64,000 nt of DNA from QIAW01 sp035487295 (GCA_035487295.1 DATHMH010000042.1:1-64000), one strand, 5' to 3'. Positions 9,156 through 17,570 are shown, counted from the first letter of the stretch. The notes: generated from the letters alone by a model not told the origin. A program made the numbers and translations.

Positions 9156-9707
9156 ATCGCGAAAATTTGAAAAAATACCAGGGATTTCACGACCTAATAA
9201 ACACTGTTGTTTCAGTAGATTAGCTATGGCTGGGGAAGCCCCCGATGGGGAACCTAATTTATTAGTACAATATATTGGGATAGGGTCTTGACAGCCACAA
9301 CATACAGGCGTACATTCGCATCCCACGGAGTTAAGTTATTTCGGGTTTTCCGAAACGCAACAGGAATAACCGGAACAAACTTACGAGCAGCAAAAACCAG
9401 CTTTGGCCAGAGGTGATCAAGGCTGGGTGGGAGTAAGCAGTCCCGTAAAAGCCGGGACGTAAGGCGTAAGGCGAGCGACATCCCACGTAAGCCGTTACGC
9501 AGGGGCGCAGCACAGAGAGGCTGCAAGTCCCTAAACGCGGTGGCCGTTCTCATTGGTTGCGGATTCAACCCAATAATCAATGAGGATTTGACCAAATGAC
9601 AAATAGCCCGCCGGGCCATGGTTCGCCCGCCGGATAGCAAGGGCTCCATGAAGATCTCATTAAAATCATGGGGGTCGGGGAGCCTTTTTCGCCAGAAGGG
9701 AGACTTC
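9156..9707 (+). other. Spacer with many stem-loops; candidate leader or small RNA
   Basis: The 552-base gap is rich in inverted repeats. CTAATAAA (~9194) pairs with TTTATTAG (~9258). TTTCGG-GTTTT-CCGAAA lies at ~9337-9353. GTGGGA (~9427) pairs with TCCCAC (~9480), enclosing GTCCCG...CGGGAC. GCGTAAGGC (~9463) pairs with GCC-G-TTACGC (~9491). AGGG-GC-GCAGC pairs with GCTGC-AAG-TCCCT at ~9500-9531. CTCATTG pairs with CAATGAG at ~9550-9584. A TTGACA (9288) and TACATT with 17-nt spacing give a plausible promoter in front of the main cluster. It matches no RNA family I know well. Confidence 0.4.
9288..9316 (+). promoter_or_regulatory. Candidate sigma-70-type promoter
   Basis: A perfect -35 TTGACA at 9288-9293 is followed, after 17 bases, by a -10-like TACATT at 9311-9316. 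It would transcribe the hairpin-rich region and possibly the gene at 9708. Confidence 0.4.
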
Positions 9708-10244
9708 ATGGAGCAGTTGTCGGTTGATATTGCCGCCCAGATCCAGTGGTCCAACTGGTCGCATTGCGAGTCGAGTTTTAACCTTGTGCTGGTGCCGCAC
9801 CATCCCGGTGTCTACGCGCTGGCCGAAGAAGTAATGGAGCCGGAAGGGCCGGCGGGTGAACAGGCGGAAGGCACCGAGTGGGAGGGCGCTGCCACGCAGG
9901 TTGCAGAGCCTGTAATGAAGCGCAGGAAGTTGGCGATTTTTGCCATCAACGAGACCAGCAACCTGGCTTACGCCACCAGCAGCCTGTTTGCCCTGGGAAA
10001 TCCCGTGGGCGAGCACATGACGCATTCACGCTGCTACGTGCGCTACGCGGTGATTGAAGACGCCCAGCAGCGCCATGCCGTGCATGCCGCCTTGCAGCAG
10101 TGGCTGGCGCTCAGCGTGGAGCGTTCCGCCGGCGTCGGCCGGCTGTCGCCTCCACCAGCGAAGCACGATGACCTTGCGGCGCGCAACGAAGCAGTGAAGG
10201 TGCGGACGATCATGGGACGTCCCGTGTTCCCGTCCGGGTTTTAG
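9708..10244 (+). CDS. Hypothetical protein, possibly degenerate GIY-YIG-like
   Basis: ATG 9708 has AAGGGAG 6-12 nt upstream and is preferred over in-frame starts at 9618 and 9648; it gives 178 aa. PGVYALAEE (~residues 30-38), a later LAIFAINETSNLAYA segment and a CYVRYAVIEDAQQR helix are loosely reminiscent of the GIY-YIG fold, which opens with GVY and has a second (Y/V)xGxT strand. The canonical catalytic Arg and YIG are not evident, so it would be inactive if related. A polar Glu/Gly-rich insert separates the two parts. No function can be assigned. Confidence 0.55.
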   Translation: MEQLSVDIAAQIQWSNWSHCESSFNLVLVPHHPGVYALAEEVMEPEGPAGEQAEGTEWEGAATQVAEPVMKRRKLAIFAINETSNLAYATSSLFALGNPVGEHMTHSRCYVRYAVIEDAQQRHAVHAALQQWLALSVERSAGVGRLSPPPAKHDDLAARNEAVKVRTIMGRPVFPSGF

Positions 10245-10247
10245 CTG

Positions 10248-10268
10248 AGAACCGAGAACTGAGAACTA
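10248..10268. repeat. GAGAACTGA word repeat
   Basis: Tandem words of the GAGAACCGA/GAGAACTGA type directly follow the stop at 10244. It is one of about nine occurrences of this family in the window. Confidence 0.6.
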
Positions 10269-10363
10269 TCTCTAACCCCGCTGAGCCGAGCGCTCCGGCG
10301 ACAGCCTCCGATCCTCCCCAGGTGCGGAGAAAACTTGAGCGGTACAATGGAGCTAACACAGAT

Positions 10364-13300
10364 ATGACCCCATTCGCCAACGAATCCACGAAAAATGCCG
10401 TGCAGCAGAGTTCAACTCCTTCAACTCAAAAGATCAACGGTGTGGCCGCGAACCATGCCGAGCCTGATGGCTCCAGTGTCGCCGGCGCAAGCCTCGACAA
10501 CAGAAGCAGCCTGGATAAAAAGAAATTTCCCGGGCTGGCCTTCCGCCGCTTCTTTACCCGTGCGGGGGTTTCCCCGTATGACGAAGTCGAGTGGGAGCTG
10601 CGCACCGCGGCCATTACCGACGCGCAGGGCAATATCATCTTCGAGCAGAAGAACGTGGAGACGCCCAAAGACTGGTCGATGACGGCGACCAACATCGTGG
10701 CTTCAAAATATCTGCACGGGCCGGTGGGCACTCCCGAGCGCGAGAGCGGCGTGCGCGCGCTGGTGAGCCGCGTGGCTGAAACCATCCGCGACTGGGGCAT
10801 GAAAGACGGATACTTCCGCACCGCCGAAGACGCGGCCATCTTCCACGATGAGCTCGTCCACATCCTCATTCAGCAGAAAGCCGCGTTCAATTCGCCGGTG
10901 TGGTTCAACGTGGGCTGCGACCGCCTCGAACCCAACTCCGACGCCACCAACTGGCACTGGAACCCGCAGCTCGGCCGCGTCGAATTCGGGCGTACGGGAT
11001 ATTCCAAGCCCCAGTGCTCGGCCTGCTTCATCAACGCCGTGCAGGATTCGCTTGATTCCATCCTCACCCTGGCCAAGACCGAGGGCATGCTCTTCAAGTG
11101 GGGCAGCGGCACCGGGACCAATCTTTCCACACTGCGTTCATCGAACGAGAGCCTGAGCGGCGGCGGCACGGCATCTGGCCCGCTGAGTTTCATGAAGGGC
11201 TTTGACGCCTTTGCCGGCGTGATCAAGTCCGGCGGCAAGACGCGGCGCGCCGCCAAGATGGTGATCCTGAACGTTGACCACCCTGACATCATGGAGTTCG
11301 TCGAGTGCAAGGCCAAAGAAGAAGCCAAGGCCTGGGAGCTGGTCAAGGCCGGCTACGACGGCTCTTCGCCCGACTCGGAAGCTTACAGTTCGATCTTTTT
11401 CCAGAACGCCAACAACTCGGTGCGCGTGAACGATGACTTTATGCACGCCGTGGAGCGCGATGGCGAATTTGTGACCCGCGCCGTGAAAGACGGACGCGTC
11501 GTGAAGGCCTACAAAGCCAAAGAAATGCTGCGCAAGATCGCCGAAGCCACCTGGCAGTGCGGCGATCCGGGCATGCAGTACGACACCACGGTGAACCGCT
11601 GGCATACTTCGAAGAACACCGCGCGGATCAACGCTTCTAATCCCTGCTCGGAATACATGTTCCTCGACGATTCCGCCTGCAATCTGGCCAGCCTGAACCT
11701 GATGAAGTTCGCGCCCAACGGGACGTTCGACGTTGAAGCCTACCGCTACGCCGTTGATGTGCTGATCACAGCGCAGGAGATCATCGTAGACAACGCCGGT
11801 TACCCGACCGAGATGATCGGGCGCAACTCGCACGACTACCGCCCGCTGGGCCTGGGATACGCCAACCTGGGCGCGCTGCTCATGGCCACCGGGCTTCCGT
11901 ATGATTCCGATGGCGGGCGCGACTATGCCGGCTGCGTCACCGCCATCATGTGCGGCCAGGCTTACCTGCAAAGTTCGCGCATTGCCGAGCAGTGCCCGCC
12001 GCTGGCTCCGGCGACGGAAAAATGCATTACGGCTTACGAGCGCATCACCAGCCAGGAAAATGCAGAAGTTGGCGTCGGCGACAGTTCCAATTCGGGAACG
12101 CGCTGGGCCGGGGCCTGCCCGGGCTGGTATATCAACCGCGAGCCCTTCCTCGACGTGATCCGCATGCACCGCGCTTCGGTCAACAACATCAACCGCGGCA
12201 ACGTCCCGGCGGCGCTCTACGAAGCCAGCAAGCAGTGCTGGGATGAGGCCCTGGCCTCAGGCGAGAAATCCGGATACCGCAATTCGCAGGTCACCGTGCT
12301 CGCCCCCACCGGCACCATCGGCTTCATGATGGATTGCGACACCACCGGCGTCGAGCCCGACCTCGCCCTGGTGAAATATAAAAAGCTGGTCGGCGGCGGC
12401 ATGATCAAGATCGTCAACAACACCGTGCCCGCGGCGCTGTTCAAGCTGGGCTACACCACCGAGCAGGCCAACGCCATCGTCAGCTACATTGACGCCACCG
12501 GAACCATCGAAGGCGCGCCCCACATTAAAGATGAGCACCTTGCCGTCTTCGATTGCAGCTTCAAGCCGGCCAAGGGCACAAGAAGCATCCATTACATGGG
12601 CCACCTGCGCATGATGGCGGCCACCCAGCCCTTCATCTCCGGCGCAATATCGAAGACCGCCAACCTGCCCGAGAACGCCACGGTAGAAGACATCATGGAA
12701 GCCTACATCCAGTCGTGGCGCCTGGGCATCAAGGCGGTGGCCATCTACCGCGATAGCTGCAAGAAATCGCAGCCACTCTCGGCAGCGGGAACGGCGACGG
12801 CAAAATCCGCCGAAGGCGCTCCACAACTGAGAACTGAGAACCGGGAACTGAGAACTGATCTTGCGGAGCAAGATCCTGATGCCCCGCCACGCGCCGTCCG
12901 CCACAAGCTGCCCGAAGAGCGCATCAGCATCACCCACAAATTCGAGGTCGGCGGACACGAAGGCTACATCACCGTAGGCCTCTACAAGAACGGCGAACCC
13001 GGCGAAATCTTCATCCGCATGGCCAAGGAAGGCTCCACCGTCAGCGGCCTGATGGATTCATTCGCCACCGCCGTCTCGCTGGCCCTGCAGCACGGGGTCC
13101 CGCTCAAAATGCTATGCGAGAAGTTCGCGCACACCCGCTTCGAGCCCAGCGGCTGGTCCAAGAACCCGGAGATCGGCTTTGCCAAATCCATCATGGATTA
13201 CATCTTCCGCTGGATGCACATGCGCTTCCTCACCGGCCAGCAGCAGACCCTGTTCGAAGGCCTGCGCCCCGCAGTCGCCCCCATGCTGCCGGATAAAAAT

Positions 13301-13501
13301 GAAGGTGCGCCGTCAGGCGCGCCGCCACTGAGTACTGAGTACCGAGTACCGAGTGCTGCATCGGCTCACGCGTCAGACATGCTGAAGGGCATCGTGGATA
13401 TGGGCGACGCGCCCTCATGCCACACCTGCGGGGCGATCATGACCCGGAATGGAAGCTGCTATAGGTGTATGAGCTGCGGGAGTACGAGCGGGTGCTCGTA
13501 A
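10364..13501 (+). CDS. nrdJ: Adenosylcobalamin-dependent (class II) ribonucleotide reductase
   Basis: NrdJ reduces ribonucleotides to deoxyribonucleotides with an AdoCbl-derived thiyl radical. ATG 10364 (GGAG upstream) gives 1045 aa; a GTG at 10322 is in frame. Visible features: the QCSACFINAV segment with a substrate-site cysteine, the NPCSEYMFLDDSACNLAS active-site block (N-x-C-x-E pattern), and a C-terminal Cys-rich tail (CHTCG...CYRCMSCG...GCS) that would carry the regenerating cysteines or zinc. Two linkers in the C-terminal third are encoded by intergenic-type tandem words (12822-12857 and 13326-13353). No nrdAB is seen in the window. A terminator hairpin follows at 13545. Confidence 0.95.
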   Translation: MTPFANESTKNAVQQSSTPSTQKINGVAANHAEPDGSSVAGASLDNRSSLDKKKFPGLAFRRFFTRAGVSPYDEVEWELRTAAITDAQGNIIFEQKNVETPKDWSMTATNIVASKYLHGPVGTPERESGVRALVSRVAETIRDWGMKDGYFRTAEDAAIFHDELVHILIQQKAAFNSPVWFNVGCDRLEPNSDATNWHWNPQLGRVEFGRTGYSKPQCSACFINAVQDSLDSILTLAKTEGMLFKWGSGTGTNLSTLRSSNESLSGGGTASGPLSFMKGFDAFAGVIKSGGKTRRAAKMVILNVDHPDIMEFVECKAKEEAKAWELVKAGYDGSSPDSEAYSSIFFQNANNSVRVNDDFMHAVERDGEFVTRAVKDGRVVKAYKAKEMLRKIAEATWQCGDPGMQYDTTVNRWHTSKNTARINASNPCSEYMFLDDSACNLASLNLMKFAPNGTFDVEAYRYAVDVLITAQEIIVDNAGYPTEMIGRNSHDYRPLGLGYANLGALLMATGLPYDSDGGRDYAGCVTAIMCGQAYLQSSRIAEQCPPLAPATEKCITAYERITSQENAEVGVGDSSNSGTRWAGACPGWYINREPFLDVIRMHRASVNNINRGNVPAALYEASKQCWDEALASGEKSGYRNSQVTVLAPTGTIGFMMDCDTTGVEPDLALVKYKKLVGGGMIKIVNNTVPAALFKLGYTTEQANAIVSYIDATGTIEGAPHIKDEHLAVFDCSFKPAKGTRSIHYMGHLRMMAATQPFISGAISKTANLPENATVEDIMEAYIQSWRLGIKAVAIYRDSCKKSQPLSAAGTATAKSAEGAPQLRTENRELRTDLAEQDPDAPPRAVRHKLPEERISITHKFEVGGHEGYITVGLYKNGEPGEIFIRMAKEGSTVSGLMDSFATAVSLALQHGVPLKMLCEKFAHTRFEPSGWSKNPEIGFAKSIMDYIFRWMHMRFLTGQQQTLFEGLRPAVAPMLPDKNEGAPSGAPPLSTEYRVPSAASAHASDMLKGIVDMGDAPSCHTCGAIMTRNGSCYRCMSCGSTSGCS
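12822..12857 (+). repeat. GAGAACTGA words inside the nrdJ frame
   Basis: Four degenerate copies of a ~9-nt word sit inside nrdJ and are translated as a linker reading LRTENRELRTDL. The same words occur in spacers elsewhere (20124-20190, 41023-41051). The frame is preserved. Confidence 0.8.
13326..13353 (+). repeat. GAGTACTGA words inside the nrdJ frame (second block)
   Basis: A second block of the same family, in its GAGTACTGA/GAGTACC variant, is translated as LSTEYRVPS in the linker before the C-terminal Cys-rich tail of NrdJ. The intergenic counterpart is at 59288-59324 and 60693-60713. Confidence 0.8.
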
Positions 13502-13544
13502 GATACTAAAGTTAGCAATAATCTAAAGAGTTAACTTGAAGTTT

Positions 13545-13568
13545 GGGGCGCGGAGCGATCCGTGCCCC
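13545..13568 (+). terminator. Terminator hairpin after nrdJ
   Basis: GGGGC-G-CGGA, loop GCGA, TCCG-T-GCCCC, then TATTTCTT: a strong GC stem followed by a T-rich tract 44 bases after the nrdJ stop. Confidence 0.7.
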
Positions 13569-13593
13569 TATTTCTTGAAGGTCTGTTTCATGT

Positions 13594-15342
13594 ATGTCTA
13601 GTATCGAAAGTCTATATCGCGGACTGCGCGAACTCGAACCACGGTCTTTTGAAAAGCTGTGTTTTCAAATTGTATCTGAACGTTTTCCAAACGCAGCAAT
13701 CAAGGCAGTAATGGGCAATGCTGGTGATGAGGGGGCAGATCTTTTTTCCGGAAAACTCGACAATAGCCCTGCGGTTTGGCAATGCAAGTTTTTCCCTGAT
13801 GGGATACGAGATAGCCAAAAGACACAGGTTAAGGTTTCCCTAGAAAGAGCACTCCAGAAATTAAAACCTACCCGATGGATTGTTTGTCTTCCGATTGATC
13901 TAACCATTCCAAATCAGCGATGGATACAGCGAATTCAGGAAAAATATACGGGTCGCGTTCAAATAGAGGTTTTTGGAGCAGCGGAAATCGTAAAAGAACT
14001 TATTTACCGAAAACCGATACGTGATTTGTTTTTCCCCAATCACGTATTAGAAGCTTCTGAAATTAGGAGTTTACTTTCCAAGACGCATGACATGTCGGCC
14101 GCAGAGCTTGAAGCCCTTTCAACTCAAAATGTCGACGAACTGATAGAACATTTCCGGCAGAAAGATGCCCGTTTCAACTACCGTCTAACTTTTTTGACTG
14201 ACCCCACCGACTCAAAGCATCCGCCGGTCGGGCCTGTTCTGGTGTCAGTTACCAAAGGAAATCTGAGAATAGACGTACTTCCAAGAGACCTTGAGGCACT
14301 CAAGTTAGATCCTCCCTCTGTGAAAATCCAACTAAGTTCATCGGGAAGACGCAAATTCCAAGAGTTACTAAGGAAGGGTGTTACGCAGGTCTTTGAGGGC
14401 GACGAAGTGATATCGGTTAAAAGCACCTTCGATTTTCTAGCTCCCAACCATTCAAAGCCTCGTTTGCTTCTGGGAGTTGGATTGCCGAAGCATCTCGCTG
14501 GAAAGACCTTTAAATACAAGGCAAATTTCTCCAGCGGAGGTTACGCCGCAAGCTATGATTTAATCGAATTTAAAGTTCTGCGTGCAGGTGTGGATGAAGT
14601 CGAACTTAGTTCTATAAGCACTCACATTCCACTTGCGATCCAATTCGTGTTGCCGCTGGACCAGACTCGAGAGGGAGAGATTGTAATCTCAAGCAGAATC
14701 GAGGGCTCGAGATTAGAGGATCTACCGAAAGCTATCCAGGCACTTAGGGTTGTATATTCCTCTGGAACGGTGCACCTGACTGATCTTGAAACTGGGGAGC
14801 CACTCGAGCTAAATCTAAACATCACCGAGTTGCTACCGTTATTTGAAAAATTCGAGCAATTTCTTGAACATACTCTGCGAATAGCTCGCGCGTTTGGATG
14901 GAGTCTCATTTATCCAGAAACGATGACTGAGTCGGATCAACTGAGTCTTAGCGTGCTTGACGATGTTCTAGCGGACGGAATTGCATATGTCGGGGTGAAT
15001 GGCCTCACAGCAACTCTTGTTCGGCCTCCAACAGAAATTGAAACTAGACAATTCTGGCAACAGTTGAATACTCAAGCTCGACTCATGCTTGAGCAGGATA
15101 CGTATATACAAGAACTATTTGGACAGCCAGTCTCGACCGGGCCGTGTAGGATTTTGGTCGATAACTTGAAGATAAAAAATGTATCTAAGCTTGAGCGCCA
15201 ATTTTTTGCGGCGAAGCCAGGGGAGCAAATGCCAATTACATTTATATGCAACAGTAAAGTAATGTTGATTCTAGAGCGTTTGAATCCAGAACGGTTTGCT
15301 AATCCTTGGAAGACAGTGGACCCTGAAGTCAAGAAGTCTTAG
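13594..15342 (+). CDS. Mrr-like PD-(D/E)XK nuclease-domain protein, first gene of accessory pair
   Basis: The product is 582 aa. Residues ~1-150 look like an Mrr/restriction-endonuclease fold: FEKLCFQIV with Glu20, GDEGADLFSG with Asp49, and WQCKFF with Gln63-x-Lys65. These match the E...D...QxK pattern of Mrr-type nucleases. The remaining ~430 residues match no family I recognise; they look mixed alpha/beta and could recognise DNA or a ligand. The gene is clearly AT-richer than nrdJ and uses different codons, which suggests horizontal transfer. It is followed after 11 bases by a nucleotidyltransferase-fold gene. A defence role is inferred from the nuclease type and the island context. Confidence 0.7.
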   Translation: MSSIESLYRGLRELEPRSFEKLCFQIVSERFPNAAIKAVMGNAGDEGADLFSGKLDNSPAVWQCKFFPDGIRDSQKTQVKVSLERALQKLKPTRWIVCLPIDLTIPNQRWIQRIQEKYTGRVQIEVFGAAEIVKELIYRKPIRDLFFPNHVLEASEIRSLLSKTHDMSAAELEALSTQNVDELIEHFRQKDARFNYRLTFLTDPTDSKHPPVGPVLVSVTKGNLRIDVLPRDLEALKLDPPSVKIQLSSSGRRKFQELLRKGVTQVFEGDEVISVKSTFDFLAPNHSKPRLLLGVGLPKHLAGKTFKYKANFSSGGYAASYDLIEFKVLRAGVDEVELSSISTHIPLAIQFVLPLDQTREGEIVISSRIEGSRLEDLPKAIQALRVVYSSGTVHLTDLETGEPLELNLNITELLPLFEKFEQFLEHTLRIARAFGWSLIYPETMTESDQLSLSVLDDVLADGIAYVGVNGLTATLVRPPTEIETRQFWQQLNTQARLMLEQDTYIQELFGQPVSTGPCRILVDNLKIKNVSKLERQFFAAKPGEQMPITFICNSKVMLILERLNPERFANPWKTVDPEVKKS

Positions 15343-15353
15343 AATTTCTTGAA

Positions 15354-15698
15354 ATGGTAATCCATACTAAAGAAAGATTTCAAATCATAGTCGCTGCACT
15401 TAACCAGCAATTTGACGGATTCATGGTCTTTCAGTTGGCTGGCTCTTTGGCTGATAAGCCCGCCAGCTATCATGATGCAGATATTATTGTCCATCCGAGG
15501 ATCCTATTCGACATGGATGCTTTTTCGAAAGGTTGTAAGCTCGCTGGAATGGAGATTGTGGAGGTAGACAAGACGTCTGCTACGCCCTTCCCAGGTAGGC
15601 CCGAAGGGCAAGATCGAATTAAGTTGAAATTTGGCTCCGGTGAAGTTATTGATCTTTTTTTCCCAAAAGGCTCACTCGATCGCAAGTCGCATAAATAG
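15354..15698 (+). CDS. Small nucleotidyltransferase-fold protein
   Basis: The product is 114 aa. It has a pol-beta-type nucleotidyltransferase pattern: G30-S31, then HDADIIVHP with Asp41 and Asp43, and a third acidic strand GEVIDLFFPKG (~Asp96). All three metal-binding carboxylates therefore appear present. Minimal nucleotidyltransferases of this size occur in toxin-antitoxin pairs (MNT type) and abortive-infection systems, but this one has no HEPN partner here. It lies 11 bp after the nuclease gene in the same AT-rich segment, so the two probably form an operon. The stop is followed by a bidirectional hairpin at 15733. Confidence 0.6.
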   Translation: MVIHTKERFQIIVAALNQQFDGFMVFQLAGSLADKPASYHDADIIVHPRILFDMDAFSKGCKLAGMEIVEVDKTSATPFPGRPEGQDRIKLKFGSGEVIDLFFPKGSLDRKSHK

Positions 15699-15732
15699 AA
15701 ATGCCGGATAAAACGCACCGGGGCCAAGATGA

Positions 15733-15758
15733 AGAGGGCTTGCGCTAACAAGCCCTCT
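15733..15758. terminator. Bidirectional terminator hairpin between convergent genes
   Basis: A perfect 10-bp stem AGAGGGCTTG / CAAGCCCTCT with loop CGCTAA lies between the nucleotidyltransferase gene (+) and the ribbon-helix-helix gene (-). Confidence 0.7.
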
Positions 15759-15769
15759 AAGAACCGTTG

Positions 15770-16054
15770 TTACCGTCTTGAAACCAACTCTGTATCCTCT
15801 AACTCAGAAGTTACATAAGGACTGAAGAAAATCAGATTTTCTTCCTGTCCATCAGGCCTCATAGCACGAAAAACGTATCCTTCCTTAGTTTTCCTGGCGA
15901 TGTATTCGTATACTTGCAGAGCTTGCCGAATAACACCTGCTTTGCTATCGGCTTGCGTCAACTCCTCTAACGCTTCCAACCGATCATTAAAGGCGGCATT
16001 GAGATCCAAGCTGATCCGAATCCGCTTGCCAGTCGACGTTTGTTTCTCTGTCAT
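15770..16054 (-). CDS. Ribbon-helix-helix-like small protein
   Basis: ATG at 16054 has GGGAG 9 nt upstream and gives 94 aa; the frame remains open to 16108. A basic strand KRIRISLDLN followed by two helices (a Leu/Glu-rich segment, then KAGVIRQALQVYEYIARK) fits a CopG/Arc-type ribbon-helix-helix DNA-binding fold. The C-terminal ~35 residues are polar. Such proteins are often antitoxins or repressors; no toxin partner is obvious apart from the nearby nuclease/nucleotidyltransferase pair on the other strand. Confidence 0.6.
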   Translation of the reverse strand: MTEKQTSTGKRIRISLDLNAAFNDRLEALEELTQADSKAGVIRQALQVYEYIARKTKEGYVFRAMRPDGQEENLIFFSPYVTSELEDTELVSRR

Positions 16055-16104
16055 AAAATCAAACTCCCATGGCCACCATCGAGCATCCCGCCCATTCACA
16101 ACCT

Positions 16105-16458
16105 TCAATGCAAGGTCCGCACTAGCCAGTTGGAAATGGTTTGGAAAAAATTCCGGTCACGTGCTGCCGCATACCCGCCGACAGCCATAACCAAAAGTAA
16201 GATCCACAGCATTCGTCTTGAAGCACTAACCCGAAGTCTAAAGCGTCTTTGAGTGCCAAGAGGTTGCCAGAGCGAATCCGAATAGGCTTCGATTGACCAA
16301 TCTTCAGGCTCCAAGTCTGGCCAAGGGCTTCCAAGTTCGCATGGCTTTAAGAACGCATGCTTCGATGATGCCGGTTTATTGTTCTTTGTTGTTTGGCTAG
16401 GCGCTGGTTTCACGATCGCGCCCGGCACAATGATTGCGCCTTTCTGCTTTTTGCTCAT
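16105..16458 (-). CDS. Hypothetical single-pass membrane protein
   Basis: The product is 117 aa, with AGAGG 6 nt before ATG 16458. The N-terminal ~85 residues are polar, with Lys/Pro-rich start and a Trp/Asp/Glu segment. A hydrophobic helix (~residues 84-98) follows near the C-terminus. It lies upstream of the ribbon-helix-helix gene on the same strand, with about 50 bases between, so the two may be co-transcribed. No family is recognised. Confidence 0.5.
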   Translation of the reverse strand: MSKKQKGAIIVPGAIVKPAPSQTTKNNKPASSKHAFLKPCELGSPWPDLEPEDWSIEAYSDSLWQPLGTQRRFRLRVSASRRMLWILLLVMAVGGYAAARDRNFFQTISNWLVRTLH

Positions 16459-16479
16459 GCATACCTCTAAGGTTCAGAC

Positions 16480-16677
16480 ATGAGCGGAACTAGCTATCAC
16501 TTAAAGACTATGCCTTCACTTCCTCCGCGTGATTACGAAGTGATAGCTACAAGAACTGAAGGCAATAGTTATTTCGTCTTCGCTGTTTTATTGGGTTCAG
16601 ACGTTACCTCCTTGAGTTGGTGTAGATTTCATCCAAAGCTATATGCATTGGATGATTACATATTACTTAAAAAATAA
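16480..16677 (+). CDS. Small hypothetical protein
   Basis: A 65-aa frame, divergent from the membrane-protein gene by 21 bases, with AAGG about 7 nt before the ATG. The sequence (PPRDYEVIATRTEGNSYFVF...) is protein-like rather than low complexity. No domain is recognised, and it may be a chance frame in AT-rich DNA. Confidence 0.35.
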   Translation: MSGTSYHLKTMPSLPPRDYEVIATRTEGNSYFVFAVLLGSDVTSLSWCRFHPKLYALDDYILLKK

Positions 16678-17127
16678 GTATATGTCAAACATATTTTGAA
16701 CCGGGTTCTATAAAAGGCGATGTCAAGAGAAAAACCTCCTCCGATCAGATCGGAGAGGACTGCTCGGCATCGAGCCCTCTGTGGGATCTGCATATCGTTG
16801 GTACGGGCGTGCTGGGGACTGCGAAGATTCCCGTTTACGGTGCTGCTGTTAACAGGTGATAGCGCTTCAGGAGCTAGATAATCAGTTGGGTACACCCGGT
16901 CCAAAAGCGCCAGAGCCGGGGTCCCCGGCAAGCCTGGTTTTGGCTTGCTGGGGTGGGGGAGGCGCGATCAGAGGTTAGCCCACCGTGAAACGGTGGGTAA
17001 CGTTCCCAAAAAGATTCGAGCGCCAGAGGACCCAAGCCACGCTTCGCGTGGGCATGGGGCACCTGGCGATGTACCGCCAACAATCCCGAATGCGCAAAAT
17101 AATTGATATTGATAAGGTGGGAAGGTC
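16678..17127. other. Spacer with palindromes, no gene seen
   Basis: Contains an almost perfect palindrome CTCCGATC-A-GATCGGAG at about 16739-16755, a hairpin CCCACCGT-GAA-ACGGTGGG at 16979-16997 and a REP-like copy at 17030-17068. No credible open frame. Confidence 0.5.
17030..17068 (-). repeat. GGGTGCCCCATGCC hairpin element, copy 1 (reverse)
   Basis: CCACGC-TTC-GCGTGG at 17037-17051 followed by GGCATGGGGCACC. Read on the minus strand it matches the copies at 17571 and 19845. It lies just left of the gene at 17128-17556. Confidence 0.65.
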
Positions 17128-17556
17128 TCAACGGTGGGGATTCCGGAGTCCTGGGAATTTCTCCAGGTGTCTTGGCTCTCCACTTAACTCCATATGTACC
17201 TGAGTTCCAGTAACCTCGATCTGTCCATCAAACTGTGTATTTTCACTATTTTCAATGAGTTTGAGTTCGACCGTGCCACTGTACTCGAGAGGAATCGGAA
17301 TCATCTGGAGAGACTCACCACCGAGTGAAATCTGACCGTCCCAAAGGTAGCACGGCAATTCTGACATCGATCCTCTTGTGGAGGCGTTCCTGAAATGGAG
17401 TTGGACCTCTTGAACCCATGCAATTCCAGAATCCAGCCCCGGCTTGCCTTCGGACTCATGAATGTAGGCCGCAGAGAACCGGAGAGTTAGAGTTGAGCCG
17501 TCTCTTTTTAAGCCATCGAATGTCGAATCATGAAATTCCATTGCGCGGTTAGGCAT
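17128..17556 (-). CDS. Hypothetical protein bracketed by inverted repeat elements
   Basis: The product is 142 aa; ATG 17556 or an internal ATG at 17541 (MEFHDSTFDGL) may be the start, and neither has a clear ribosome site. It is soluble, without signal peptide, and predominantly beta-strand in appearance (LTLRFSAAYIH, VQLHFRNAS, TVELKLIEN, GQIEVTGTQVHMEL). No family is recognised. It is AT-richer than the neighbours outside the island. An inverted pair of hairpin elements flanks it (17030-17068 reverse and 17571-17620 forward), which suggests it may have moved or been captured as a unit. Confidence 0.55.
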   Translation of the reverse strand: MPNRAMEFHDSTFDGLKRDGSTLTLRFSAAYIHESEGKPGLDSGIAWVQEVQLHFRNASTRGSMSELPCYLWDGQISLGGESLQMIPIPLEYSGTVELKLIENSENTQFDGQIEVTGTQVHMELSGEPRHLEKFPGLRNPHR

Positions 17557-17570
17557 AGGTTTAGTGTGTC

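Noticed and set aside
9400..9540. Cobalamin riboswitch for nrdJ
   Set aside because: No B12-box-like GCCACTG segment, and a separate gene lies between this region and nrdJ.
11138..12169. 343-residue open frame antisense to nrdJ
   Set aside because: Shadow of GC-rich codons in nrdJ; the nrdJ frame carries all conserved motifs.
17540..17560. GTTAGGC next to a small hypothetical gene, suggesting an integron attC site
   Set aside because: The core is at the gene's start instead of after its stop, no paired core with an imperfect palindrome is present, and there is no integrase.
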